This document shows, piece by piece, positions 22,525 to 35,476 of a DNA stretch of 64,000 nt. A model generated the notes under the pieces. That model was not told the DNA's origin and did not search any database. It saw nothing but the letters and a program-made list of their open reading frames with translations. Numbering within the stretch: position 1 is the stretch's first letter; each line of letters starts with the position of its first letter. Origin of the DNA: Dichetophora obliterata (lineage: Eukaryota; Arthropoda; Insecta; Diptera; Sciomyzidae); NCBI GenBank assembly GCA_963920525.1, contig OY986438.1, positions 181,664,888 through 181,728,887 on the forward strand, in the 5' to 3' direction. Position numbers and translations under genes: made by a program.

Positions 22525-25500
22525 TAGTTTTAAATGATTTAATTGCATCAATTACATCACTTTTGGAGATAATAAGTGTGCCAAAGACAATAACATTAGA
22601 AGTATTGCAAATCTAAGCCTAGTTCCAAGTTAGATTTAAAAAACTTTGCAAAAAGATCTAAAAGACCTAAAAATCCAAAAAGCTTGAGCAAAGAATTTAT
22701 TTCTTTGTGGGACACACTATTGCACAGGTTTTGTAACTTTAAACAATTTAAATATGTAGATATTTTTAAAAACAAGTGAATGTAAATATGATTTTTTTCT
22801 TGCCACTTGAAAAATTTAGCACAAATAATTAAATTTGATACGTTTTAACTTATAAAGTAAATACGACTTAACGCAAACAATCCGCCATTTCTCTCATTTC
22901 GCCATTTGTGCCAGTGTCTCCGCCAGGGTACTACCACCAACCAACCAACCAACCAACCACCACCATCTTTCCTGTTTAAGCATCCAGCCTAAGCCGATCA
23001 TTAGTAACTACATTTGTCCACGCAATACTCAATAAAAAAGAGCTGAACGCTGAATGGAACGTTTGCTCTATCAACCCGCGCCTTAAACATCCAACAACTG
23101 CGTAACTTGAATGGGAGTTCAAATGAAATAATGTCGAAACATTAACTCTGAACACAGCGGAATCCGTAATTTGCGACTTAAGTTTCATCGTTTGCACAAA
23201 ACAAAACAAAAAAACAAAAAAAGCGTCAAGGATCAGTCGAGCTTATTTTTTACCGCTCGCATTCCTCTTGACTTCATTCAATTTCAAGTCGTTTTGCTGC
23301 CTAAGCTCAATACGGCCTATGAAACTGTGTTTGCAATTTTTGATTAATCACTTTGGCGCGAATAATAAATTAAAAATTTCAACGATTTTGAAAGTCAATT
23401 AATCACTGTTTCCTTTCGGGTACGATTTGAACGGTTTGGAGGAGTGTGCGTCGAGTGTAGCTAACTGCAGAGACACGTTAAAGTTGATGTTACATCGAAA
23501 TGAGCAAGCAGTCAGTCAGTCCACCAAGAGCGTCAAGTCCTTGGGTGTAAATCCCAAAAGAAAACTCCACCAAAAGCAACAACAACCAAGTGTTTGATGT
23601 TGATACAGTTCGACAAACAGACATGCAAGCACTCCGATAGACAGATAGTAAGTAAAAATAGGCGTTTTTGTTGCTCATGGCATGGTTGAGGTCAGTTTTT
23701 TTTTTGTCTGTTGGTAACATTTTTGTTACTCGATTAAGACAAATCCATAAATGAATGGTTTACGACATGAACTGGATACGACAACATTCAGTAGCTGTAT
23801 GTTTATCAGAATACTATCGGATAAGTGGTTGAGTTGAGGCACAGCAAGTGGTTGAAGTGAAGGAAGTTTAATTGATGCATTTGCATAAATCGGCTATATT
23901 AAGTTCTAAAGTCTAAATAACTGATGGGTACTGTGTTTATGGCAATGATAAAAAATCACTTGGTTTTACGTTAAGAGAAATAAGTAATCCAAAACTATTT
24001 TCCTGGATATTCTTTTGATTTCAAAAAGAGCAAGAAGAAGATTTAGAGCATATTATGTGTCATATAATTATTTATTTAGTAAACTGAAAAGAATTAGTGT
24101 TTTTTAATGCATTTTTAAACTTCTTGCATGTTTGATGTAAAGAGATTTTACCGCTGTGCTATAGTTTATACCTGATAAGGATTCAGATTGTTGTTCAGGT
24201 TGTTTCTACAACAAGCTTTCCCTGCTTTATTTAAACTAGTAAATAAATATGCAATAAATTCCATATGTCCTTAGATCTGTACTTTTTAAGACCTTCTGGC
24301 AAAATCATGTATGAGTTGTTATTTGCTTTGAGTTCTTTCCAGAAAAATGCGTCTTCAATAAAATTGATCAAACTAAAAATCCAATTACACTGGAGCTGAT
24401 AAGCTTTAAGTAACAATAACATATGCAAGTATGACATTTATTGTTTGTGCCACAAAGACTTATGACCGCACTCAAGCCATAACATAAACGCATAAACATA
24501 TCTCGGCTGTAACATCGAAAATTTCACTTCGAACTGATGTAGATGTAAGACCTTTATGAGGCCAAGCAAGATCTAATAAAAGCCAGAAAGTCTACGTACA
24601 CTAGTAACCGAACACGTACACACACATGATGCCACTTTAGAAAATCATTCTTGACTGTTTCTCAACAGTTCGCCGTCATCACAGCCGCCGTAGCCGCTGT
24701 ATGTCCTTTCATCTTATGCGCGAAATTCGATTCCAATTCATATTTCCAATCATTTCAGTTTATTTTTTATTATTATAAATCCTCTCGATTGCATTTCACA
24801 CCTCATTGAGATTTCGCATAAAAGTGCCTTAATAACTTAACTAAGCTGCCGCTACATTGGCAACAATCCATGCATTGAGTTGTGCTGCCCCAACAGGGTA
24901 CATGTTTCATCCAGTCAGCCATCCAGCCATCCAGCCATCCAGCCATCCAGCCAGGCAACAGCAAGTTCAAGTGCGACGATAACGTGTTCATTCCTTTTAA
25001 CCGCTGTTCATACAAAAAAAATCCTTTGCGTGCCAATAGCGATTGCGTAGTGCTTCGTTTTTAACTTCTTTTCTTTTTTCTCGGTGCTAAGTTGTTAGCC
25101 TGGAATTGCCTGTCTGGATCGTTTAATGCAACTCATAAAGAATGCGCGAGTTTTAAAAAATGTGAAATTTTGTACATTTAAAATTATGAAAATGACTTAA
25201 TTTTTGAGAATGACTTTTGGTGTGCAGGTTAGAAGAAACCACCGGCACAGGATGATATAAAACTCAACTCAAAGCGGCAAAAACCACTTAAGCGATAACG
25301 TCTCTATATAAAATCATATATATTTTTGTTAAACTTACACCAAGAAATTAAGATTAATTTCCAAATAAACCACGTTGGTTGATTCCTTAAAAAAGATGCA
25401 GCAATTCATATATTTTGAGAATTGTAAATGCAATTAGATCAGTCCTTGATGTTTTAAGATTGCTTTTTGATTTAAGGGTTATTACAGTTTTTTTTTTAAC

Positions 25501-26878
25501 ATAGGATAGACCCATTATTTCGGGGTGGATGTACTATTGCGAATTTCCGGCTTATGACTTTTTGCCAACATTTTAAAGGCAAGCGAATGCCGGTGAGATA
25601 TTTTATGAGTCCGACAAAGTTTTGGAGGAGCTTTACATTTAGTTAATTTGCTGAAAATTTGCGGCGGTAAATTGTGTGACCTGTAAAGAACAAAAAGGTA
25701 AAGGTGAAGGTAAAGCTAAAGGTAAATTTAGAAAAGTTTGTACACGTTCGAAGCGCACAAGACAAAACATCGCCTTGTAAACCTTAAAAATATTACGAAA
25801 AACAAATTTGAGAAAAGCCACTTAAACATATTTTTAAAACCAGAGTACGTTCAAGCACGGAAAGGATATGATGCACTCAAGAAAGTTTTCTATACAAATC
25901 ATTTGCATGCTTTAGGTAACATAAAGTGCAACCCTAAAACTTTTTGCACTTTTTTTAATTTCTGGAAGAATTTTTTGATCTTCCAAAAATTGTTTCGGGT
26001 TTTTTTAGCAAAGAAAATTAAAAAATTTTCAAGAAATAAACAACCTGCTTGGGCTCTATGTCCAGTCGAATTTTGTATGCTAAGCCAGCGACTAATCATG
26101 TTTCGTCTGAGTAATACAATTCTTTTGTGACTACATTGCGGTCCTTAGCCTTATCTGGAGAGTAGGTTTCTCTCAAATTAATTAGCTGAGATGCAAAGAA
26201 GAAATGTAAAAATGATAATAGTCCACCAGTTTATTTCAAATATGGTTTTATAGGTTTAGTTCAGCCTTTAACTTTTCTGTTTAATCAACCCTAACCAAAG
26301 GGGGAAATTCTTGATGTATGAAAAATAACGTAAATCCTATGATTAAATGACAATCAGGGCAAAACATTACAAATGGTTGACCTACGCTATCCATCCTAAC
26401 AAAACAATACATTGTAACAGAGGTAAGCGATCACAAGGTTTAGGGCAAAGTGCATCAAGAGGACGACATATTACCATACATCTAGAGGGCGTCATATAAC
26501 TATATATGGTATATGAGGTGGCATACGACTAAGGATATCTTTTGATTATCACTATGAATATGTATAAAATACAATAAAATATATTATGTGTAAGTTGTTT
26601 ATTTAATAAACAAAAAAAATTTAATAGTTTATGCATAAAAATTTCAGATGAGAACATTTTCTTTTTTCATACTTTTTAGAGCATGATTTTTAGTTGTCGA
26701 GATTTGAACTTATTTTTTTTTTTTGGATTCGCCCGGAGGTATGAATCTTCCAAAGATACGTATACCCGACCTATACGCATGCACGATTTACATTCTAGAT
26801 CCTGCCCGGATCAGCCGGGACAGACAGAATGCACCTACGTACGAAACATACCCCCTATTGGCAATTAGAATTTTCAAC
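22525..26878. other. No gene seen, simple repeats
   Basis: Contains CCAA repeats at 22927-22955, a CCATCCAG array at 24915-24953, and a GGTAAA-rich stretch at 25695-25730. Two somewhat GC-richer patches (22860-23480, 24640-25060) look like ordinary unique DNA. Frames of 80-130 codons here lack motifs and codon character. Confidence 0.55.
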
Positions 26879-26881
26879 TAA

Positions 26882-27848
26882 GGGGTCGTCCATAAACAAC
26901 GTTACTGATTTTCCGGTTTTTTTACCCCCCCACCCACTGCGTTACTTTTCGTAGTGCTTTTCAAAACCCCTCCCCCCCCATAAAGTAACGTGACATATGA
27001 AATTAATTCATTCGAATGATTGTATATTTTGACTAGCTCTGACAATTTTCACTAGTATTAGTGACTAGTATGACAAGATACATTAAAGGAACAATTGGAA
27101 AAAAATCAATAATTAATATCATCTGTAAAAGCTATTCCATCTGCGATCCAAGATTCGATGCTCTCAATCACTGGGATAGAAGAAGCTAGTAGCTTTGTTG
27201 AGGATTCTTCAAAATAGAATTTTTCATCGGATTCTATGTCGACCCATTCAGGTGAATCCTGGTCTTTGACAGAGTACCCTTAAAGGCTGCACCCGAGCTG
27301 CATCAAGCTCTGTGTTTTTGTGTAAATGCTTTCTGAAAATTGATTTATTTAAATAGTATTTTTTATTCCGATTTATTGTAAACGATATAATACAAACTTA
27401 TGGCAATTCATAAAAGTTTTATGAACGAAATACAAGCCGCAGGTAGGACACGACCTTGAACCGATTTCTTCTTTCTGAGAAGGACAGTACATGTCATACG
27501 GTATCGCCTTTGATCAAGAACATTCAGGCCTTAACGTCAAAGCCTGTCGCAAAAGCAAAGACCCAAATTGCTTAGACGTGTGCTGAGATGGTGAAGGAAT
27601 ACCAAAAGGTTCCTGTGTCGAGGGAAAATGTTGAAAAAGTTAACCATCAATTTAGATGATCAAACATAAACATGTAAGTTTAAAATTTTTTGAAATGATT
27701 GTTATTAATTAGAGGTTTTTCGTCGATTTTTTTTAATTTTTGGTAACGTTACAATATCTAAACACCTCCCCCCCTACCATTACTTATCGTAGTGCATTTC
27801 AAACCCCTCCCCTTCCCTAAATTGGTAACGTAGTTTATGGACGACCCC
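26882..27848 (-). mobile_element. TAA-flanked DNA transposon remnant
   Basis: TIRs read GGGGTCGTCCATAAAC then (A/T)ACGTTAC, 24 bp with one mismatch, at 26882 and 27848. TAA flanks both ends (26879-26881 and 27849-27851). Just inside, a direct repeat TTACTT(T/A)TCGTAGTGC followed by a C-rich run occurs at both ends (26941 and 27780). The interior keeps part of a minus-strand gene. A 3-bp TWA target suggests PIF/Harbinger or another 3-bp-target group; the superfamily is not settled. Confidence 0.85.
27106..27500 (-). pseudogene. Zinc-finger-bearing transposon protein, C-terminal remnant
   Basis: Minus-strand reading includes CPTCGLYFVHKTFMNCHK (27452-27397), a CxxC...H/C pattern like a zinc finger. 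A possible acceptor (TTTTCAG near 27333) leads into HLHKNTELDAARVQPLR, then a shift leads to SPEWVDIESDEKFYFEESS and a terminus WIADGIAFTDDINY with stop at 27106-27108. The function is unknown to me. It lies inside the TAA-flanked element and is probably the end of its transposase or accessory gene. Confidence 0.5.
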
Positions 27849-27851
27849 TAA

Positions 27852-30742
27852 GCACATTAATTGGCTTTTCAGCGGAATTTAAAAATTTAATATATAACAA
27901 CCGCGTATTTAGGTATATTTAATTCTATATAAATAAGCAACATCGAATTAAATTATAGTGATTATCAATTTAAGGTACTCGAAAAACAATCTTGATTTCA
28001 AAAACTATCCAAAACACTATACTCATTTTAACTGGTTTGCGGCCATTGTCCAACCCAAGGACCTACGTGGAAATGAGATAAATCTCTTATCCGCCAAATC
28101 AAAATTCCAATTAGTTGGATATGCATTTTGGGCCAACGCAGGTATAAGCTTGTGTGGAAAAGAGATATACTCTGGCACACCAATCCAGGTGATAGAGTGA
28201 GCTCAGTCTAATTTCAAATCAGGAAGCCACGTCAGCACGTAAATCACAATTCGATTTAAAATTAAAATATTGAATAATTAAAAAGCAAGTTTTAAAAACG
28301 ATTCATATTTGATGGTGCTTACTTTGTAAAACATTATATCGAGACAAAAAGAAGAAACAGAATAGTCTCAATTACCGATATTACATTGTTATAAAACTGC
28401 GTTAGGTATAATAGGATGAAGTTAAATTGATTTAATTATTTAAATGTAATATAATTTTCCGTTTTTAAATGTCTACCGAATTTTATTTAAATAATTTGGG
28501 AATACAATTTTTAAATGATCGAAAGTATTAACTACTTATTTATTATTTGATGATCAATTTATATACAAAGATGTTTATTGTGGCAATTAAAATTTTTTTA
28601 GTGCATGACTTTATGTCCTATAGAAGGAGCCACATTCAATGAAATGTGACGTCACAAAGTCTATAATAAGCGGACTAAAAACAGCGCTGCCAACGAAACC
28701 TGATTTATCAAATTAACTGACATAATTAAATTATTATTATTAATAATTATTATTAATAAAATTATTAGCTGACATAATTTTCACAAATACATTTTTCTGC
28801 AAAACTTTATGTTAGCAAACACGATGAAGCTACACTGATGAATAAAATTAACCAATCATTAGTGTATTTCCAACTATTAAGTCTAACAATAAATCGGCTT
28901 ATGTTGACAAATTTTTTGTCTGGTAAGATAAGGAAAAACAAGCCACACTTTCGATTTAAAGTATTCATTAAGAATTAAGAAAAATAAAATGACAGCGAAC
29001 TTGATTACACGTGAATGCGTGTCGACCTTAATTCTTTAAGCAGCCAATAAATACCGCAACACATCCACTTATGACATTCCGCTTAAATTCTTGTCAACTT
29101 AATTAAGACATCTTGGTAGAGCGCCTTAACAACTGTGAACGCAGATATCATGTTTCTTAATTTATTTATTTATTTATTTATGATGGCACCACTAGTGCAC
29201 GTTGGGGGCTCTAGTGCGAATGTAGCCTAAAAGGCTTGAACATTATTGCAAAGTGATTTATTTTTCTTCATCTTTGAGCCATTTTAAGAGTAGTGAGAAA
29301 AATAAAGTCATAAATCTTTAGGATATTCATATAATCATATAACGAGTGAAGTTGTTCATTAAGCAAAAATTTACATTTCTAGCGAGTTAAAAGTTGTAAT
29401 AAAATAAGGATTGTAAATTGTTCGAATAACTGGGAGAGTTATATTTGGGAGCTTTAAAATTGGGAAAAAGAAATACAAAAATCCATTTCTAAATTCCTTG
29501 AAAAATTAATAAAAAGTTTTACTCTAAGGCATGACCCAAAATTCCCAACGTTTAGCAACTTAGCAAAAACTGCGAAGCAATTAAGACATAAACAACAAAC
29601 TTTGTTTATTTCCTCCAAAATAAACTTTAATGCATGATTTTACCGCATAGTGCCCGAATGCATTTGGGAACGAATTAAGAGCTTCAGTTGAGCAGAATTT
29701 TTTGGATATAATGCATGTATCCGCCACCCATTCTCCCTCCATCAACAGCTGCTGTTGCCCTACATGTTGTTGATGTTGACGTTCGCCTGAACTGGAGGCC
29801 GAGCCTGATGATTACTATAAAGAAATCTGGGAATTTGCAGAATCATAAAATTGCGTGTTAACCGCACATTAGTTGCACGTTGATTTATCTCAGCGTTTTA
29901 AACGATTTTTCTCCTGCTATCTCTCAACCGTATGCTCGGAGTAGATTTTTATTTTATTATCTCCGGAGAATAAAGATTTTTACCAAATCCAAATTTAATC
30001 ATTCACTGCAACAACGACAACAACTGTAGGGAATGTTCGCATTCATGCAAAGTGGAAATTAATAACACGCTTTTGTGCGCTGCTGAACACAACCAAATCG
30101 CGTCCGTCCGTTCTTGCTCGGAACAACAAAGCGTCCAACCAACCGACCGCATTCAGCATGTTCAACGACACAGTTGATGAGTTCGTTAAACGTTGTGCGC
30201 GCTCGTTCATCATTTTAGTACTCTACTCTACTCTACTTTATGCTGCTTTGTATTTTGGGCCACTCAAAATGAGGGCAAAATTTATGCCCTCCAAAAAGTA
30301 AATGACAGTGATTTATTTGTGCAATTGCCGAAAAACAAAACAAGTGTTGCACATTGCTGTGAGGGGTACAAATGAGCGAGGAGTGGTGTGAGAGCAAGCG
30401 GCACAATTATATGGGCCTAACAAGGCGCAAGTCGAGTTAACAACCAGCCCCAAGGCTGACGGAACAACTTCATTGTGGCGATGACCAAAGAAGAGCGGGC
30501 TTAATTGTAGCCGCCGGAAATGTGACGGAAAGTAATAGCCTGTAATCTAAAGGGTTGCAGTCCAGTGTTGTCACTTGAAAAATTTTAAACAGTGGTAGAT
30601 AGAGTCCAAAGAGAGTGGTAGATGTTGGTACAGGGTGGAGATAAAGGACAAGTACTGCATTATAGCATGACTCAAATATATTACAAATACCTTTTTATAC
30701 TACTAAAATTTGCTTTAATTAAAAAAATTAATAATTTTTATA
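27852..30742. other. No gene seen
   Basis: AT-rich sequence with an AATTATT run near 28735 and a TTTA microsatellite at 29160-29181. The patch at 29640-30580 is less AT-rich and may be ordinary host intergenic DNA. Confidence 0.55.
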
Positions 30743-30744
30743 TA

Positions 30745-31789
30745 TTGGGTTTGGAGAAAAAGTATTCGGCGTTTTCGAGTTCGCTTGATTTCAAAGTGTC
30801 ATAACATTGAAACGGTAAGCTGCATCTGGGAACTCTTTTTTTTTCTTAACAGAAGACAAATCAGCTGATAATTTGTCATTTTGTTGATATTGGTGCATCG
30901 TGTTAAAAATTATTACAAGGCAAAGATGAGTGAAATTTCATAAAATATGCGTCATATTTTACTACGATAAAAGGAAAAATGCGTCACAGGCATTGAAAAG
31001 ATTTGTGAGGTTTGTGGTGAAAGTACTCTCTCCCAATCAACTGCCAGGAAAGGGTTCGCTCGATTTCATTCTGGAAATTTTGAAGTCAAAGATGCTCCTA
31101 GCTCTGGCCCGTCACTGAAAAAGTCGATGAAATAATAGATAAGGTTCAAGAAAACCGTCATGTGAGCAGCCACGACATCGCTAGGGAACTGAAGATCGAC
31201 CACAAAACAGTTTCAAGCCATTTGAAGAAAGTTGGTTTGGATCTGAATTTCTATCTGCGATTCGCTACTAAAACGAAACGAAATCAAGCCATTTTTGAAA
31301 CGTATGATAACAGGTGATGAAAAGTGGATCAGGTACGATAATATTGTTCGAAAACGGTCTTGGTCGAAAAAAAGTGAAGCTCCAAGAACGGTGTCAAAGC
31401 TGGGATTGACGACAAGGAAGGTGATGCTGTGCCACACACATCCTTATTGACCCGACAAAAACTTAAAGAATTTAACTGGGAAGTTTTGATGCATCCACCG
31501 TACAGTCCTGACATTGCACTATTAGATTATCATTTGTTCCGACCTCTCCAACACTCCCTTGCTGGGAAGAAATTAACCTCAAAAGATGACTGCGAAAACC
31601 ACCTACGTTAAATTTTTCAACGATAAAAGCCCGGAATTTTACAATAAAGGAATCATGGTCTTAACCCAAAAATGGCAGAAGGTAGCTGAAAAGAATGAAC
31701 AATATTTGGATTAATAAATAATTTTTTTTTAAGAAATAAAATGTTTATTTTTATTAAAAAAACGCCGAATCCTTTTTTTCCCAAACCAA
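30745..31789 (+). mobile_element. Mariner element with deleted centre
   Basis: TIRs TTGGGTTTGGAGAAAAAGTA (left) and TTGGTTTGGGAAAAAAAGG (right, inverted), both continuing to ATTCGGCGTTTT, with TA at both flanks (30743-30744 and 31790-31791). At 1045 bp it is shorter than a full mariner (about 1.3 kb) because of an internal deletion. Confidence 0.88.
30926..31714 (+). pseudogene. Mariner transposase, inactive
   Basis: The N-terminus is MSEIS then shifts to HILL-YKRKNASQALKRICEV. STARKGFARFHSGNF and a SSHDIAR-like HTH follow in shifted frames. The first catalytic block ITGDEKWIRYD lies near 31303. After KVMLC the reading jumps at about 31430 straight to HTSLLTRQKL; the segment that should hold the second catalytic Asp is missing. 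HPPYSPDIALLDYHLF (about 31491-31540) holds the third Asp, so the family is the DD34D type. At least four stops or shifts are present. Confidence 0.85.
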
Positions 31790-31791
31790 TA

Positions 31792-32709
31792 TTTTTAAAG
31801 AACAGTTTCTCATTCACTTCCATAGCTGTTGCACAACCACGATGACATTTCAAAATGAATTTTTTCATCAAAGCATCTAGTTTTTATTTAAAAAATTCAA
31901 GGCCATAGCTAGGGGGAGGGATGAGGCAATGCCCTACCTTCAAATACCATTGTCCTATCTTAAGGGAGGTTTTAGCCAAACAATTTTTTAAAAATTTTTT
32001 TTTTAAATTTAAGTTAAGAACATGTAAAAAAATGTTCAATTAAATCCCGCTTATCATACAGATTCTACAGAGCTTAAAACCCGGTGCACCAGAATAACTT
32101 TAACTAGCCAGAGTAACTGAAAACACGTTTTTCTTAAAACTTACTTTTTTCAAAATGGACCACACTACTGCAAACAAACTAATAGACCGATTTAAAATAT
32201 TTTTTTTATAATATGTTTGTATAATTTAAAAGCTAAATGCACTTTTGTTCAATGTTAAGTCTAACTGTGCTAAAAGATTTTTGGAAAGAATATAAAAAGT
32301 GTGTTTATCGCAATGGAGAAATCAATTTTTCATAAATTTTGCACAAATGTAAGTGGTTCTTTATTTTTTTAAAAATAGTAACCAATAAATATACTTGGCT
32401 ATTTTTACAGGAATAGTTTAAACTATAAAATAACTTTCTAGGAAATCTAAGATTACTAAAATCGGTTGTAAATTGGAAATATGGCAGCAGTTTTAAGGTG
32501 TTTTTAAAGTCGATAATGACCGATTTTTCTTTTCATTTAACCAAATGATAACGGATTTTGGTCATCTATGACTTGTTAGAATGCACAAATTAAATGCCAC
32601 ATTTTACGATTGTATTTTTTGTAGAAAAGAAAAAAGACGATATATATTGACTGCGAATAACAAAAGTTTTATTAATTTTTTGGGATAAATGTTCAAATTT
32701 TGTTTGAAT
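31792..32709. other. No gene seen
   Basis: AT-rich sequence with T-runs; no repeat structure recognised. Confidence 0.5.
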
Positions 32710-32836
32710 ATATCGTCGTTACAAAAGTGAACTTGCGAATCTGAAAAATTAAATTTTTCATTTCTAATGAAAATTCTATGGAAAATTAAAAATGAAATTT
32801 TTCAGATTCGCAAGTTCACTTTTGTAACGACGATAT
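32710..32836. mobile_element. Hairpin MITE with 41-bp perfect arms
   Basis: Positions 32710-32750 and 32796-32836 are perfect reverse complements over 41 bp, starting ATATCGTCGTTACAAAAGTG. The 45-bp loop (32751-32795) is itself partly self-complementary (AAATTTTTCATTT against AAAAATGA). Flanks are TA-rich. The transcript would form a long dsRNA-like hairpin. Confidence 0.85.
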
Positions 32837-32839
32837 GTT

Positions 32840-33764
32840 CGTGTATGTGTTGTGAATCGTGTTTATGTTGGTGCTCTTCGCAACGCCTCATTCGGTGCCA
32901 AAAACCAACTTAAATAAGCAATAAAAGATTGCAAACTTTTATTGTTGTACCGCTCCTCCATTGAATTTGTCGTTTAATGGAAGCGCTCGCCTTGTTCATC
33001 AGATTTGGTTGGATTTTGCTGCTGGCATACATACAAGATGGTGCAGAAAGTGTATTTTAAGCAACATTCTAACATTGAGTTTGTTAAACGCTTCCATCAA
33101 ATGGGCGACAAGACTTCGGTAATTCTGATCGCGGTGCTTCCCCAATTTTTATAATATGACGAATCGAAAAAAATTCATTGTTTTAACACATTCAATGGCT
33201 AAACTAAGAACAAAATATGTTTTTAGGTACTATTCCTATCGTTTAGGTCTTAAAAAGACAAAAAAAAAAAATAGCTTTGATTTTAACCATCGCTACTTAC
33301 GTTTTGCAGGCTTGTACAAAAAAAATAAATAATTTTGCTCCTGTTCGGCACAAAATTTTTTTTTTGTAATCCCTTGAAGGTTTTTAAACCCTTTAGATAT
33401 TTGTTTTTTAAACCCTCTTAATATAAGTTTCATTAAAAAAATAAAAAGATAAAAAACATATATATGATTTTTTCTTATAAAATAGGCTAACAAAATGTTT
33501 TTTGCCTTCGTTACAAAATCGAAAATCCAACTGACTTGAATGTCAAATATCTCTCTAAATTTATTTTTGTCATGTTGGTTCATCTTTTTTTCTTAGAACC
33601 GAATGATTTGATTTAAAAAAAATCGTTGCAAAATATATATATAAAAATTACTTTATGACGTGTCTAATATATAGGGCAAATCCACTGAAAGGGTTAAGGA
33701 AGGACTTCTTATTATTATTAAGTTTTTTTTGGAGCTTAATATAAACATTTATAAATGAAAAGAT
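32840..33764. other. No gene seen
   Basis: A short imperfect palindrome AATAAAAGATTGCAAACTTT lies at 32921. A 30-codon frame beginning MVQKVYFKQHSNIEFV at 33039 is not recognised. The rest is T-rich. Confidence 0.45.
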
Positions 33765-33767
33765 ATT

Positions 33768-34140
33768 GGCCGCATTCAGCGCAGACAACAGTTGGCAACT
33801 GTTGTGTAAAAATTTGCTGAATGGTACAAATTTGGTAGCGCTAACTAAAACTGATAAAGTAGCGAACGCTTTTTAATCGAGCGAACAAATTCTATGCTAC
33901 ATCAACACAACTGTTTGCTTAACTGTCAGATGCTGTTACTCACGCTGTTAAATTAATAAACGCAGAAAGAACGCAGCAAATTTAATTGAGAAACCTTTCC
34001 AATTGAATTAAATTTACATAAAAATTAAATTGAATCTCACTTCTGACGTGTAGAGTATCAACACATTCAGAGAAAAACATCGTGAACTAAGGTAGCGCTA
34101 CCATTACAGTTCACAACAGTTGTCTGCGCTGAATGCGGCC
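33768..34140. mobile_element. MITE, GGCCGCATTCAGCGCAGACA ends
   Basis: Inverted ends of 27 bp with one mismatch, starting GGCCGCATTCAGCGCAGACA, at 33768 and 34140. ATT occurs on both flanks (33765-33767 and 34141-34143) and may be a 3-bp target duplication. An inner GGTAGCGCTA word appears near both ends. No coding. Confidence 0.82.
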
Positions 34141-34920
34141 ATTGTTTTGGCAGGCACAAATATTCCAATTTATAAAACATTCATGCTTCAAGGAATCGAG
34201 TAATGTGTAAGATATAAGATATGTTATTTTTGATTCTTTGGCTTGCAGATATGTAGGCATTAGCTCCCTCGATATATGATATAAATTTGGTTGGACTCCT
34301 GAAGCATTTTTTAGCACATTAATTGTTTTGACATGCAGAGAAATTCCAATTTAAATAACATTCATGCTTCAAGAAATTGAGAAATGTAAGAATGTGTAGG
34401 ATCTGTTATTTCCTGATACTTTTGCTTGCAGATATGTGGGTATTAGGTCCCTCAGTGTATGATATAAATTTGGTTGGCCTACCTCACTCCTAAAGTATCT
34501 TAGAACACATTCATTGTTTTGGCATGCACAAATGTTCCAATTTATAAAACATTCATGCTTCAAAGAATCGAGTAATGTGTAAGATATAAGATATGTTATT
34601 TTTGATTCTTTGGCTTGCAGATATGTAGGCATTAGGTCCCTCGATACATATTATATATATATCGTTGGACTCCTGAAGCATTTAAAAACACATTCATTGT
34701 TTTGGCATGCAGAGAAATTCCAATTTATATAACATTCATGCTTTAAGAAATCGAGAAATGTAAGAATGTGTAGGATCTGTTATTTCCTGATACTTTTGCT
34801 TGCAGATATGTGGGCATTAGGTCCCTCAATATATGATATAAATTTGGTTGGCCTACCTCACTCCTAAAGTATCTTAGAACACATTCATTGTTTTGGCTTG
34901 CAGAAAAATTCCAATATTTT
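34141..34920. repeat. A-B-A-B higher-order tandem array
   Basis: Unit starts ATTGTTTTGG at 34141, 34322, 34513, 34696 and 34887, giving lengths 181, 191, 183 and 191. Units 1 and 3 (type A: GTGTAAGATATAAGATATG, GATTCTTTGGCTTGCAG) are nearly identical, as are units 2 and 4 (type B: AATGTGTAGGATCTG, GATACTTTTGCTTGCAG). A and B differ by many substitutions and indels. The period is therefore a 372-374-bp dimer. A fifth unit is truncated at about 34917, and a lone unit start with CATGGTTTTGGCATGCAGG occurs at 35101. Confidence 0.9.
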
Positions 34921-35476
34921 TTAAATTTTTGTGCCAGTTTTTGGCATGATAAAAAAAATTAAAAAACGCATTCATTGGTTTAGAACTGTAGTATTGCGGC
35001 AGATCTGATCCACATTCCTATTGCATATGTTAATGCAATGTTCCTTGTACAAAATTGCATCAGAAACAGCAATAAACTAAAAATCGAATTTTTTCACATT
35101 CATGGTTTTGGCATGCAGGGGACGATATGATGTTATAAAACAGTCTAAGATCTTATGTTATCCTAAGAAAATATCGATTACTGAAACAAGTACGAAAATA
35201 AATCTGCTTTACTACTTCAATCAAGTAAAATTTTCTGATTCAGAGACATAATAATCTATGTTTAAAATATTGACCTTCAAATAGCCAAAAGATCGAAGTT
35301 ATTAATGTACCTCTTTTCTTTCCCACATCATTTAACATTACGAGCTAAAAATTTATTAATAATAGGCAAAATTACTCTCCAATGAAAGGAACAGTTGCTA
35401 AAGATATGATAGCCAAAAGTTGGAGGAGATCTTTCTAGGTTTTGGGAAAAACCTTGATAGTCCAAAGTTAACGTTA
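34921..35476. other. No gene seen
   Basis: Short traces of the satellite unit start occur at 34970 and 35098-35120. Otherwise unremarkable. Confidence 0.5.

Noticed and set aside
25738..26130. 130-codon plus-strand frame
   Set aside because: Lys/Phe-rich composition as expected from AT-rich DNA, with no motif, repeat or splice context.
27958..28200. 80-codon plus-strand frame with fairly balanced composition
   Set aside because: Looked slightly more protein-like than its neighbours, but no motif, splice signal or second exon could be matched to it.
34111..34632. Two minus-strand frames sharing a 40-residue identical stretch
   Set aside because: The identity comes from type A units of the tandem array. 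No start context or motif.
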